This document shows positions 25,820-34,551 of a stretch of 58,294 bases of DNA, one piece after another. Both the position numbers and the translations under genes were made by a program. Source of the DNA: Acidobacteriaceae bacterium (GTDB lineage: Bacteria > Acidobacteriota > Terriglobia > Terriglobales > Acidobacteriaceae); contig PLSM01000133.1 in assembly GCA_003165075.1 (NCBI GenBank), positions 1 to 58,294 of the forward strand. Direction: 5' to 3'. Numbering within the stretch: position 1 is the first letter of the stretch; every line of letters starts with the position of its first letter. The notes below the pieces were generated by a model. That model had not been told where the DNA came from and ran no database searches. It saw nothing but the letters and a program-made list of their open reading frames with translations.

Positions 25820-28315
25820 TTAGGCCGACCGTAGATTCGCCAAATCCATCCAGGTCTTGTAGTGCGCGAAGTCGACGGTTGTTGAGGTTGCCAGGTAGTG
25901 ATTGGTGAAGACGCCGGCTCCTTCGATCGTCCATTGCAACCGCCACATTTCAGTCTGCGCTGGATGAGCCAGAGCGCCCACGCTTGCCTTGCCATTGGGG
26001 TCGACCGCAAACGACGTCTCAAGGAGTTTGGCTGCGTCTGATACCCGGGAAACTTCAAGGTGGCCGCGAGCCGGGCGCAGTGTGTCGTTCACCATCACGA
26101 TCGCATGCTGGCCCTGCGCTGCCTCGCAGCAGATCGCCTGCACGTCCCGCTGCACACGCTGAAGGTAATAGAAGGCCAGCTTAGGGGTGTTGTAGTAATC
26201 CACCACGGCATCGGAAACGATGGGCCACCCGTCGCGTATGTTCCACCACAGGATGCCTTGCTTGAGACCCTTCTGCTGGCGGAAGAGTTCCACGAAAAAC
26301 TTGAGAGCCTCGGCTTGGGTGATCTGCGAGGCCAGAATGAACTCGTCCAAATTGTCAGGGACGGCACCGAAGAACGCCTTGACCTGGTTGATCATCAGGT
26401 CGTTTCTTCCCACGGTGCTTTTATCTTCGGGGCTGAAGCGCACGGATTTGGTAAGCCACTGATCGTTCCACTCGTGGCCCTTCACCCAGGGTTCGACAAA
26501 CTCCGGATCCATCATCCGCTCCAGGGACGCGCGAGAAGGGCAGCCGTGATATCCGATCTCGCTGGCGAAGCGGGCCGGCGATGCGGTGTAGAACGGGGCT
26601 TTGAAGTATCCGCGAGGGCCCCAAAGGTGAACCTCGGGCATGGAATCCGTTTTGTTACCCGCTGCAAAGACGGCAGGGCTGTGATACGGAGAACTGGGCA
26701 GGTATGCCCGATGTGGATCCAGATCCTTCAAGACGCCGGGAATCACTTCGCGGGTGCTGAGGTCGAGGTTGGGATCGACCGACGGCTTCCCCTCTTCCTT
26801 GTTCCATTCGAAGGCATCGTCGCACTCGTTGTTGCCGGACCAAAGGGCGAGGGAGGGGTGATTGCGCAGGCGGGGGACGACGGATTTTGCTTCCTCATGA
26901 ATCGCGTCGAGGAATGCCTTGTCGCGCGGATAAACGGCGCAGGCCATGGCAAAGTCCTGCCATACCAAGATGCCCGCTTCGTCACATAAGTCGAAGAAGC
27001 GATCCTCCGGGTACACGTTCCCGCCCCAGCAGCGAGCCATGTTGCAGTTCAGTTCCACCAGCAGCGGGAAGACGCGGTCGAGGTGCCCAGCATCGCGGCT
27101 GTGCAGGGCATCGAGACAACTGTAGTCAGTGCCTTTGACGAAGATGGGGACTCCGTTGACCACGAAGCCGAACTTACCTTTTCCATCCTCTGTGAGGATG
27201 TCGGTTCGATCGAGCTCAATGGTCCGGACACCGAGCCGGCCTACGTTCCGGTCGACAACGGCCCCCTCGTGATTCAGCAGGGTTACGGTGGCTTCATACA
27301 GAGGCTGTTCGCCATATCCGCGAGGCCACCAAAGCGCGACATGATCGAGCACAATATCCCGTTGCGCTTTTGACGTTCCTACTGGAGTTTCCCAATGAAA
27401 TGCGGTCTCTCCATTGCGACGCAACGCGACTTCAAGTTTGTAATCACCCAGGCTCGGGCCGCCCTCGATTTCCCAGGCTACAGAAACGGTGGCCTTGCCT
27501 TGCTTCGCATCTGTAGTGCGAGTAAACCAGTAGACGCTGGAGAGACGGACCGGACGCATCCATTCCACGTAAACATCACGCCACAGGCCGGCGCTCACAA
27601 TGCGAGGCATGATGTCCCACCCGTACATATGCGGGGCCTTGCGGATACTGAGAGACTCCCAATGACCGGGGCCGGCGTGTTCCCAACCAGTGCGAGGAGC
27701 AGCGAGTCCGGCGGGCACGGCGGGATCGATGCGGACCACAATTTGATTGGACTGGTCCGGCAACAACTGCGCGGTCACATCGAAGCGGTGGGGAATGAGC
27801 ATATTCGCTGCGCGCCCCACCTCTTTACCGTTTAAGCAAACGGTAGCGATGCAGTCGAGGCCGTCAAAGACCAGCTCTGCTCTCTCACCGGATTCGCCAT
27901 GGCCGGCCTGAAATGTGCGCCGATACCACCACTGATACGACTCCAGTTGTAGCGCCTGATAGACCCGGCTACCTTTCTCCAGCGGCTCCAGACGGCCAGC
28001 GGCGACCATGTCCAACTCGACATTGCCCGGCACCGCGGCGGGAATGGTGGGCCAGTCTGCGGGAGGCGATGTGCTGAGCGCCTCGTGGCAGCAGTCCGGA
28101 CAGGGCCCGTAGGTGAGGCTCCAGGTCCCGTTCAGGCTTTGGGTTCGACTGCGATCATTGGACGCGAGCGCACCGTCTGGACTGACGGGACCTGCGGTGA
28201 ACGCTTCGGCGAGCGTGCCTGCGGAGCACAGGTTTGTCAGCCATCCATACAGCGGCAGCTTTAAAAGAGTGCGGCGCATCCTGCTTGCGGGCGAGAACTC
28301 ACCAGGGCGGTCCAT
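25820..28315 (-). CDS. Glycoside hydrolase family 2, beta-mannosidase-like
   Basis: An 831-residue retaining glycosidase. The domains run in GH2 order: sugar-binding jelly roll (about 45-230), immunoglobulin-like domain (about 240-350), and TIM barrel (about 360-640). Two further beta-domains follow. The acid/base Glu is in LWSGNNE (about residue 495) and the nucleophile Glu in FASEIGYHG (about 585). NMARCWGGNVYPEDRFFDLCDEAG-type segments point to the exo-beta-mannosidase branch, though exo-beta-glucosaminidase is not excluded. The N-terminus has a Tat-like SRMRRTLLK followed by hydrophobic residues, so export is likely. The ATG follows AAAGGTGA. It lies 84 bases downstream of a six-hairpin glycosidase-like gene on the same strand. 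Confidence 0.86.
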   Translation of the reverse strand: MDRPGEFSPASRMRRTLLKLPLYGWLTNLCSAGTLAEAFTAGPVSPDGALASNDRSRTQSLNGTWSLTYGPCPDCCHEALSTSPPADWPTIPAAVPGNVELDMVAAGRLEPLEKGSRVYQALQLESYQWWYRRTFQAGHGESGERAELVFDGLDCIATVCLNGKEVGRAANMLIPHRFDVTAQLLPDQSNQIVVRIDPAVPAGLAAPRTGWEHAGPGHWESLSIRKAPHMYGWDIMPRIVSAGLWRDVYVEWMRPVRLSSVYWFTRTTDAKQGKATVSVAWEIEGGPSLGDYKLEVALRRNGETAFHWETPVGTSKAQRDIVLDHVALWWPRGYGEQPLYEATVTLLNHEGAVVDRNVGRLGVRTIELDRTDILTEDGKGKFGFVVNGVPIFVKGTDYSCLDALHSRDAGHLDRVFPLLVELNCNMARCWGGNVYPEDRFFDLCDEAGILVWQDFAMACAVYPRDKAFLDAIHEEAKSVVPRLRNHPSLALWSGNNECDDAFEWNKEEGKPSVDPNLDLSTREVIPGVLKDLDPHRAYLPSSPYHSPAVFAAGNKTDSMPEVHLWGPRGYFKAPFYTASPARFASEIGYHGCPSRASLERMMDPEFVEPWVKGHEWNDQWLTKSVRFSPEDKSTVGRNDLMINQVKAFFGAVPDNLDEFILASQITQAEALKFFVELFRQQKGLKQGILWWNIRDGWPIVSDAVVDYYNTPKLAFYYLQRVQRDVQAICCEAAQGQHAIVMVNDTLRPARGHLEVSRVSDAAKLLETSFAVDPNGKASVGALAHPAQTEMWRLQWTIEGAGVFTNHYLATSTTVDFAHYKTWMDLANLRSA

Positions 28316-28399
28316 GACTCACCTTTCTTGCATACGGCAGATTCTGTCGCAGTAGCTTTCCTGTTCAATCTGTCAACAGCGCTGGATTCAGGTTGTCCT

Positions 28400-30268
28400 T
28401 TAGGGCATCTTCTCCATCACGTTCTCCCGGTCGAGCACCGCCAGCAGCGCATAGTAATTGTCCACCAGGAATCCTTCATACCCGTGGGGAGCACCGTTCC
28501 AATCCTTCCAGTCGTAGGTGAGGCCGTTGGCCGCGCGGCCCGAGAACCCTTGTTTGGCAAAGGCATCGAGCATGGGCATCAGGATCTTGTCGGCCTGTTC
28601 CTTTTCGCCCAACTGGTAGAGAGCTGCCGTGGTGAAGTAGGAAAAACAAGCGGTGGCGCCACCGTTTTCATACACCTGGAAGCCATCACTGCCATCCTCG
28701 AGCTTGGGGCCGCCAAAACGCGGACTAGGCTCGATATAGTCGACGCGCCGGATAGGAACCAGATTGCCGGGCAGGCCAAGCGCGAAATTGTGGAAGCCAA
28801 CGCTCGCCATCTTTGCCATGATGCGGTCCATCACCTGCCGCGCCTGGTCGCCCTCGATGAGGCCGTAGCGCACCGCAATTCCATTAATGTAGGGGAAGTA
28901 ATAGTTGTGGAGTTGGCCGTCGCTGCTTCTCCAGCCGGCGAGCACTCCCGCATCTGGATCGAGGAACGCGGCCGCGTATGCGTCGCGAATCTGCTGGGCG
29001 CGCATGCGATACCTTGCGGCGTCGGCGGTCTCTCCAACGCGGTCCGCCATCGCCGCCATTCCGCGCAGCGCCCGGTAGCCCAGCGCGTTTGCATAAGCAT
29101 CCTGATGGCCGAAACCCACATCGTCCCACCACTGCGAGGCCATCGCCAAAACGGCGTTCGGCGACCAGCTACCGGAGTTGCCGGTGATGGGGATCTCCAG
29201 CAGCGGGCTTCCATCCGCATTGGGAGCCGACATGGCATCGGCCCATTTGCGCAGGCCCTTGTAGTTCTGACGAAGCCAGCGGTCGTCATTGCTGCCATCC
29301 GCATAGTCGTAGGCAGAGATCAGCAACGACGGATAGGTATCACTGAAGACATAAGGGTGGCCAGCGCCGGAATCGTTTGGATCGTCGAAGCCCTTGTAAC
29401 CGGGAATGCCATAGGCCAGGAATCCCCCAAGATAGCGATCGAGGGTTTCGCGGATGAGATCGAGCGCGGTCAGGCCCTGGACCAGTTCGGGCGTGTGCCG
29501 CGCCATGTCAGCATATTCGTACACCGTGAAGGCGCATGCATCGCTGGCGGCGTGGTTGGCCAACACATGCAGCTCTGCCTGCTGCTGAAAAATATCGAGA
29601 AAGTCGCGGCGGAAGCCATCGAACCTGTGGTCGTCGGCTGCCATGCCGGGAATGGCAGGGTAGATTGCGGCGGTCTCAAGGGTGTATTCAACCGTTTTGT
29701 GCTCCGCCGTAGCCGCGGGGAAGACAACCTTGACAAAGGCTGTGGGAGCGCGGCGCGCATCGTAATGAAGCACTGGAGCGTCAGTTCCCTTGGCGTAAAT
29801 GCGCAGGGATCCCATGCCCGGCAGGTGCAAAACAGCCGGCAAGGCGATATCGCCATCCTTCGTGACATGTCCTAAAAGCGTCGCGTGCGTCACGTCCGGA
29901 TTGAATTTCCAGGTCAGATCGTGAGAGGCCGCATGGGCGTTGAACAGGCTGCGCAGGCGAAGTGTGTCGCCCTCGGCACGCATCTCCCAAACCGCGTGCT
30001 TGGGATCGGAACTGAGGGCGTACTGCACCCAGCCGTTGCGCACATTCACTGTGTACTGAATCGGCTCGGCGCCGGGGTCCACAATGGGACTGGGGCGGAA
30101 GCTGTCCTGCTTAAGAGCGTCGATACTAAGTGCACTCAGGCCCGGCTGACGGGCGTCGAATGTGACCCTTATCGAAGATGTTTCCTGCTTGAGCGCAGGA
30201 TCGCCGGATTGTGCCAACGCCGGGATAGCTACGACCAACCCGAAAGCCAGCCAGAGCGCCCAACTCAT
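28400..30268 (-). CDS. Exported six-hairpin glycosidase-like protein
   Basis: A 622-residue secreted protein. The signal peptide SWALWLAFGLVVAIPALAQ fixes the start at 30268; the frame extends to 30325. An N-terminal beta-rich domain (about 25-240) precedes an alpha-helical region whose repeats (FSDTYPSLLISAYDYADG, GNSGSWSPNAVLAMASQWWDD, GYEGFLVDNYYALLAVLD) look like an (alpha/alpha)6 barrel. That fold is shared by GH63, GH78, GH127, GH133 and the DUF4965-type proteins. I cannot assign the family or the catalytic acids. It is the first gene of a minus-strand unit with the GH2 enzyme, and divergent from the rhamnosidase-like gene across about 255 bases. Confidence 0.7.
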   Translation of the reverse strand: MSWALWLAFGLVVAIPALAQSGDPALKQETSSIRVTFDARQPGLSALSIDALKQDSFRPSPIVDPGAEPIQYTVNVRNGWVQYALSSDPKHAVWEMRAEGDTLRLRSLFNAHAASHDLTWKFNPDVTHATLLGHVTKDGDIALPAVLHLPGMGSLRIYAKGTDAPVLHYDARRAPTAFVKVVFPAATAEHKTVEYTLETAAIYPAIPGMAADDHRFDGFRRDFLDIFQQQAELHVLANHAASDACAFTVYEYADMARHTPELVQGLTALDLIRETLDRYLGGFLAYGIPGYKGFDDPNDSGAGHPYVFSDTYPSLLISAYDYADGSNDDRWLRQNYKGLRKWADAMSAPNADGSPLLEIPITGNSGSWSPNAVLAMASQWWDDVGFGHQDAYANALGYRALRGMAAMADRVGETADAARYRMRAQQIRDAYAAAFLDPDAGVLAGWRSSDGQLHNYYFPYINGIAVRYGLIEGDQARQVMDRIMAKMASVGFHNFALGLPGNLVPIRRVDYIEPSPRFGGPKLEDGSDGFQVYENGGATACFSYFTTAALYQLGEKEQADKILMPMLDAFAKQGFSGRAANGLTYDWKDWNGAPHGYEGFLVDNYYALLAVLDRENVMEKMP

Positions 30269-30523
30269 GATTATGCCGTTGCATACTCCCTGAAATCCCT
30301 TCGTTCCCCAACCCGCAATTCTCATTGCCGCTCACTTTCAATTTTCAATGGTGAATTGTTTCCGGCCCCAATGATAGACCACCGGGGGGTGACCGGTGTG
30401 CCTTGTGACGGGCAGAATCACAGCTTCAAATTTCGGCGGGGTTTTGAGGGGTGAGAGGAGCCGCCCGGCGACGGCTGGACCCGGTGTTGGAGCCACTCCG
30501 CTGCGAGGGCGTAAACTTGGCCC

Positions 30524-33148
30524 ATGAATCGGCGCCATTTTATTCAAAACACCGCAGCGTTGTGGGCTGTTCCTTCATTGCTGGATGCATCCATCCCAGC
30601 CTCATCCAGTGCGCAGGTCGCGCCTTTGCCGTTGTCGCACCTGCCCCCGGCTGCAGACTCACCGCTGACGCCGATCGACCTGACGCCTGCAAGGTGGATC
30701 TGGTATCCGATGGGCCGCTGCCTGCCGAGTACTGTGGTCCTGCTGCGCCGCGAGATCGTTCTCGATACGCTTCCAAGCGCGGCGACCGGGCGCGTCCTTG
30801 CCGACAGCCGCTACAAGCTCACGGTGAATGGAGTACGGGTGCAATGGGGCCCGGCGCCCTCCGATCCGCGCTGGCCCGAGGCCGATCCGCTGGACCTGAC
30901 TTCATATCTGCGCAAAGGCAAGAATGTTATCGGGGCCAGCGTGCTTTTCTACGGCGAAGGCGATGGTACGTGGGTGATGGGCAATCCCGGATTTCTATTT
31001 CAGCTCAATCTCGCATGGCCTGACGGACGCCGGGAACAGGTGGTCTCAGATGAGCATTGGCAGGCACATCAGGCGCGAAGCTGGCCCGCGGGCCACTATA
31101 AGCGCTGGTACCTGCGCGCTTTTCAGGAAGAGTTCGACGCGCGGCTTTATCCCTATGGCTGGGATGAGCCCAATTTCAGATCCGGGGAAAGCTGGCACGC
31201 CGCGGCAGTCTATAGCGAACGTGGCGACAAGCCTGCGATCTGCAGCAGTTCAGCGACGATGATGGACAGCGAGGGCGATCCAAAACTGAGTTCGTTAAGG
31301 GCGCGCAGCGTACCGATGCTGAAGGAGACGATGCTCGGTGGCTTCCGACTCAAAGAAAGTTCGTTGCTTGACTGGCATTGCTCTCCGGAGGAGTACTTCG
31401 AGTGCGTGCCTACGGACGCTTTCACCGGCGAGTGGGCTACGGTGGCGCGCGAAGCGTCCGAGGGGGTTTGGCAGGTGGAAGCGCACTCCGATAAGACTCC
31501 CGTGCTCACCTTTGCGCGTGACGAGCAGGTCGTTGGCTGGCCCTGCTTCACGATCGATGCACCGGCGGGAACAGTAGTGGAAATTCTGGTGCACGAAGCG
31601 CATCAGCCGCGAAGCTGCTTTCTGCTCAACACGCACTTCAATTCCTGGAGCCGATTCATTTGCAAGGAGGGTGAGAACCGGTTTGAGACATTCGACTTTG
31701 AGAGTTACCGCTGGATTCAGTTCGTCATCCGCAAGCACAACCGGCCAGTAACTCTGCGCGATATCTCAGTGCGCCGCCGGATTTTTCCATGGCCCGCGCA
31801 GCCATCTATCAGCTGCTCCGACACGCATCTTAACAAGCTGCTGGCAGCAAGTGTGAATACGCTGAATAACTCAGCGCAAGACACGGTGGTGGACGGCATG
31901 GCCCGCGAGCGCCAGCAATACAGCGGAGACGGTGGCCACCAGCTTCATGCCCTCTACCACGCGTTCAACGAGAACCGGCTGCCGGGACGATTTGTGAACA
32001 CCTTCAGCCAGGGCGCAACAGTAGATGGTTACTTCCTGGATTGCTGGCCCGCATTCGATCGGGTGTGGCGCGTGGCCCAACGCAACCTGTCCATGACAAG
32101 ATGGGGTCCGCTTCTCGACCACAACCTGGGTTTCACATTCGACTGTTATTCCTACTATCTCTACACCGGCAGGCTTGAGATGTTGAAGGAGGCCTATCCG
32201 CGCTTTGCGGCCATGGCCGGTTATTTCGAGACCATTCGCGACGAGGACGGCTTGCTCAAGGTTGAGAATCTCGGCATCCCTGCCGTCTGGATGGACCATA
32301 ACGCATATGCCGAACAACGTCATAAACAGTGTGCTTTCAATCTCTATGCCGCGGCTGCCTTCCAACATGCGCTGGCACCGTTGGCCCACGCTTTCGGCGA
32401 CGAAGAGGCGTCGCGGAAGCTGGGATCTTTCGGCCACGAACTCGAGGTGGCGGCGGTGAAGCGCTTTTGGGATTCCGGCCGGCGGATTTTTGTCGCCAAT
32501 CTTCCATGGAGCAGGGAAGAAGGACGCATCCGTACCTGCGATCGTTCGTTGGCCACCGCGATTCTGTTTGATCAATGCCCGGGAGGCTCGACGGCGGCAG
32601 CCGTTAACATGCTGACAACCTGTCCTCCCGAGATGGGCCTCTCTTATCCCGCGAATGCTGTCTGGCGGTATTGGGCGCTGACCAAGGCGCGGGCCATGCA
32701 GGTGGTGATCGACGATCTCCGTTCCCGGTGGACGATGCCGTCTGTGGAAGAAAACAACACCCTGGCGGAGGACTGGGCTCCACGCTATGACTCGGGGTCG
32801 CAATGGAGTCACTGCGCGGTGGCGCCACTTATTCTGCTTTATCACGGGATTATGGGACTTCGCCCGACGAGCCCCGGGTATGCGACCTGCGTAATTGCGC
32901 CGCAGCCGGGCGATTTGAAACAGATTGCCTGCCAGGCCCACACAGTGCGCGGCACGATTCATTTTACGGTGAGCAAGACGGGAGCCGGCCGCGAGCTGAA
33001 ATTGGAAGTACCGGCGGAAATCGAAGCCGAGTTGATTCTGGAAGCGCGGGAGAAGGTGCCTCTGCCTGCAGGCCGCGAACCGGCGCCGCCCGGATGCCGC
33101 TCTTATCGCCTGCCCAGGGGCGAAGCGGTCACGCTGCAGATCAGCTGA
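30524..33148 (+). CDS. Alpha-L-rhamnosidase-like glycosidase (GH78-like), Tat-exported
   Basis: An 874-residue protein with a twin-arginine signal (NRRHFIQN, hydrophobic to about residue 22). An N-terminal rhamnosidase-type beta-sandwich (WIWYPMG, then SRYKLTVNGVRVQWGPAP) and further beta-domains precede an (alpha/alpha)6 barrel from about residue 425. The barrel carries the acidic cluster DGMARERQQYSGDGG (about 456-470), corresponding to the DxxxRxE-type catalytic motif of GH78. It ends with the usual C-terminal beta-domain (GLRPTSPGYATCVIAPQPG). It should release alpha-L-rhamnose from glycans or glycosides in the periplasm. A strong bidirectional terminator follows. Confidence 0.84.
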   Translation: MNRRHFIQNTAALWAVPSLLDASIPASSSAQVAPLPLSHLPPAADSPLTPIDLTPARWIWYPMGRCLPSTVVLLRREIVLDTLPSAATGRVLADSRYKLTVNGVRVQWGPAPSDPRWPEADPLDLTSYLRKGKNVIGASVLFYGEGDGTWVMGNPGFLFQLNLAWPDGRREQVVSDEHWQAHQARSWPAGHYKRWYLRAFQEEFDARLYPYGWDEPNFRSGESWHAAAVYSERGDKPAICSSSATMMDSEGDPKLSSLRARSVPMLKETMLGGFRLKESSLLDWHCSPEEYFECVPTDAFTGEWATVAREASEGVWQVEAHSDKTPVLTFARDEQVVGWPCFTIDAPAGTVVEILVHEAHQPRSCFLLNTHFNSWSRFICKEGENRFETFDFESYRWIQFVIRKHNRPVTLRDISVRRRIFPWPAQPSISCSDTHLNKLLAASVNTLNNSAQDTVVDGMARERQQYSGDGGHQLHALYHAFNENRLPGRFVNTFSQGATVDGYFLDCWPAFDRVWRVAQRNLSMTRWGPLLDHNLGFTFDCYSYYLYTGRLEMLKEAYPRFAAMAGYFETIRDEDGLLKVENLGIPAVWMDHNAYAEQRHKQCAFNLYAAAAFQHALAPLAHAFGDEEASRKLGSFGHELEVAAVKRFWDSGRRIFVANLPWSREEGRIRTCDRSLATAILFDQCPGGSTAAAVNMLTTCPPEMGLSYPANAVWRYWALTKARAMQVVIDDLRSRWTMPSVEENNTLAEDWAPRYDSGSQWSHCAVAPLILLYHGIMGLRPTSPGYATCVIAPQPGDLKQIACQAHTVRGTIHFTVSKTGAGRELKLEVPAEIEAELILEAREKVPLPAGREPAPPGCRSYRLPRGEAVTLQIS

Positions 33149-33160
33149 GCTGCAGCCAGA

Positions 33161-33200
33161 ATGGAATGCCCGGCGAATGAGAATTCGCCGGGCATTCCAT
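33161..33200. terminator. Perfect 18-bp bidirectional terminator
   Basis: 33161-33178 pairs exactly with 33183-33200, with a four-base GAGA loop of the GNRA class. On the plus strand it is followed by cttggggcgtttttc. It sits 12 bases after the rhamnosidase-like stop and 15 bases before the end of the convergent Gfo/Idh gene, so it can serve both. Confidence 0.85.
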
Positions 33201-33215
33201 CTTGGGGCGTTTTTC

Positions 33216-34487
33216 TCAGGCGAACTGATCCAGCTTGAATCCGAGCTGATAGGTTTCACCGTGGGCAAGGAGATCTTCCCAGGTCACCTCGCGCTTCTGA
33301 TAGCCAGCCATGCGGCCGAGCATGCAACTCAGCGCGGTTTCGACGCCGGCGGCAATCTGGTTGTGGGCGGGGCCGGAAGTGATGCTGTCGACAAACGTGC
33401 GCTCCTTGTCGCGGTCGGCGAAGGCCAGATTGTCAGAGAAGGCGCCATTGGCCGCGAACGTTCCAGAGCCGGGAGCAGTGGCTGTCGAATCCTGCCATGC
33501 CCATGCCTGCGTACCCTTGATGTGGACCGGACCAGAGTAGGGAACCGTTGCCATGCCGTCAGCTCCGAACAACACCAAACCGGCATCGAAGACGCCAAAG
33601 TCGCCGAACTGAGTGGATGCAAACGAGAAGTGAACGTCGCCGGGATAGGTGAAGTCGACCTGGTAGTTGTCCCAGCAGTCGCCGAAGTGGGTGAGGATAT
33701 TGCGTCCTCCGGTGGCGTGAGCCTTCTGCGGATGAGCGCCTAAAAGCCAGTTGCAAAGGTCGATGATGTGGATGTTCTGCTCGACCAGAATGTCGCCGGA
33801 GAGGGCACGATCCCAGAGCCAGTTGCGCAGGCGATACTCGTCGGCACCGGCGCCGGGGTGCGTCTTCTCAGTCGATGCGGGCGCCCAGTAGTTGCCCGAA
33901 ACGGAAGCGATCTTGCCCAGCGCCCCGGCCTTGATCTTCTCTGCGATGGCGGCGAGGGGCGGGGCATTGCGGCACTGGAACCCGACATCGACGCTCTGCG
34001 TGGGTTTCACGCGCTTTGCGATTTCGAGCGCCTGGTGCGCCTGGCGGATGTCAATTCCCACCGGCTTCTCACAGTAGACATGCTTGCCGGATGCGACCGC
34101 GGTTTCAAGATGCTGCACGTGGAAGAAGGGAGGCGTGGAAATCTGAATCAGATCGACGTCGGGCGATGCGGCCAACTGCTCAAACGCGTGGGGGCCGTGA
34201 AAGAGAAGCTTGCTGTCAATGGCCTGGCGGCCAAGGCCGGCGTTGACCTTGTCAAAGTGGTCCCGGCCGGCGGCGAGCTGATCGGGAAAAAGATCGGCGA
34301 GCGCCACAACCTGGGCAGAAGTATTTTGGGAGAATGAAGTAGCCACGGATGTGCCCCGGTTTCCGCAGCCGAGCAGGCCATGCCGTACGGCGGAGTTGGC
34401 CTGGTACCCGAATACTGTGCGTGGCTTGAGAAGGAGCATGGCGGAAACAGCTCCCGTTCCGGTGTGCAGAAACTCCCGACGATTCAT
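33216..34487 (-). CDS. Tat-exported Gfo/Idh/MocA-family oxidoreductase
   Basis: A 423-residue NAD(P)-dependent sugar oxidoreductase. The twin-arginine signal NRREFLHTG (residues 2-10) sets the start at 34487. The Rossmann motif GLLGCGNRG is at 37-45 and the family Lys in CEKPVG at 139-144. The catalytic His region is SGDILVEQNIHIIDLCNW. Such exported enzymes oxidise sugar hydroxyls, often with tightly bound cofactor because free NAD is absent from the periplasm. It lies 64 bases downstream of the TIM-barrel isomerase-like gene on the same strand. Together they resemble the oxidase and lyase partners of keto-glycoside cleavage systems. Confidence 0.88.
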   Translation of the reverse strand: MNRREFLHTGTGAVSAMLLLKPRTVFGYQANSAVRHGLLGCGNRGTSVATSFSQNTSAQVVALADLFPDQLAAGRDHFDKVNAGLGRQAIDSKLLFHGPHAFEQLAASPDVDLIQISTPPFFHVQHLETAVASGKHVYCEKPVGIDIRQAHQALEIAKRVKPTQSVDVGFQCRNAPPLAAIAEKIKAGALGKIASVSGNYWAPASTEKTHPGAGADEYRLRNWLWDRALSGDILVEQNIHIIDLCNWLLGAHPQKAHATGGRNILTHFGDCWDNYQVDFTYPGDVHFSFASTQFGDFGVFDAGLVLFGADGMATVPYSGPVHIKGTQAWAWQDSTATAPGSGTFAANGAFSDNLAFADRDKERTFVDSITSGPAHNQIAAGVETALSCMLGRMAGYQKREVTWEDLLAHGETYQLGFKLDQFA

Positions 34488-34551
34488 AGATCCTCGCGTT
34501 CTTGTGAGTGGTGGTACGGTCATTGGAGCAATCAGCGGCTACCGGCTTGGA

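Noticed and set aside
28328..29875. 515-codon open frame opposite the six-hairpin glycosidase gene
   Set aside because: Antisense shadow in high-GC DNA; the minus-strand frame has a signal peptide and domain structure.
31871..33268. 465-codon minus-strand frame opposite the rhamnosidase-like gene
   Set aside because: Runs through a clear terminator and mirrors a recognised enzyme; composition is Arg/Pro-rich as in shadows.
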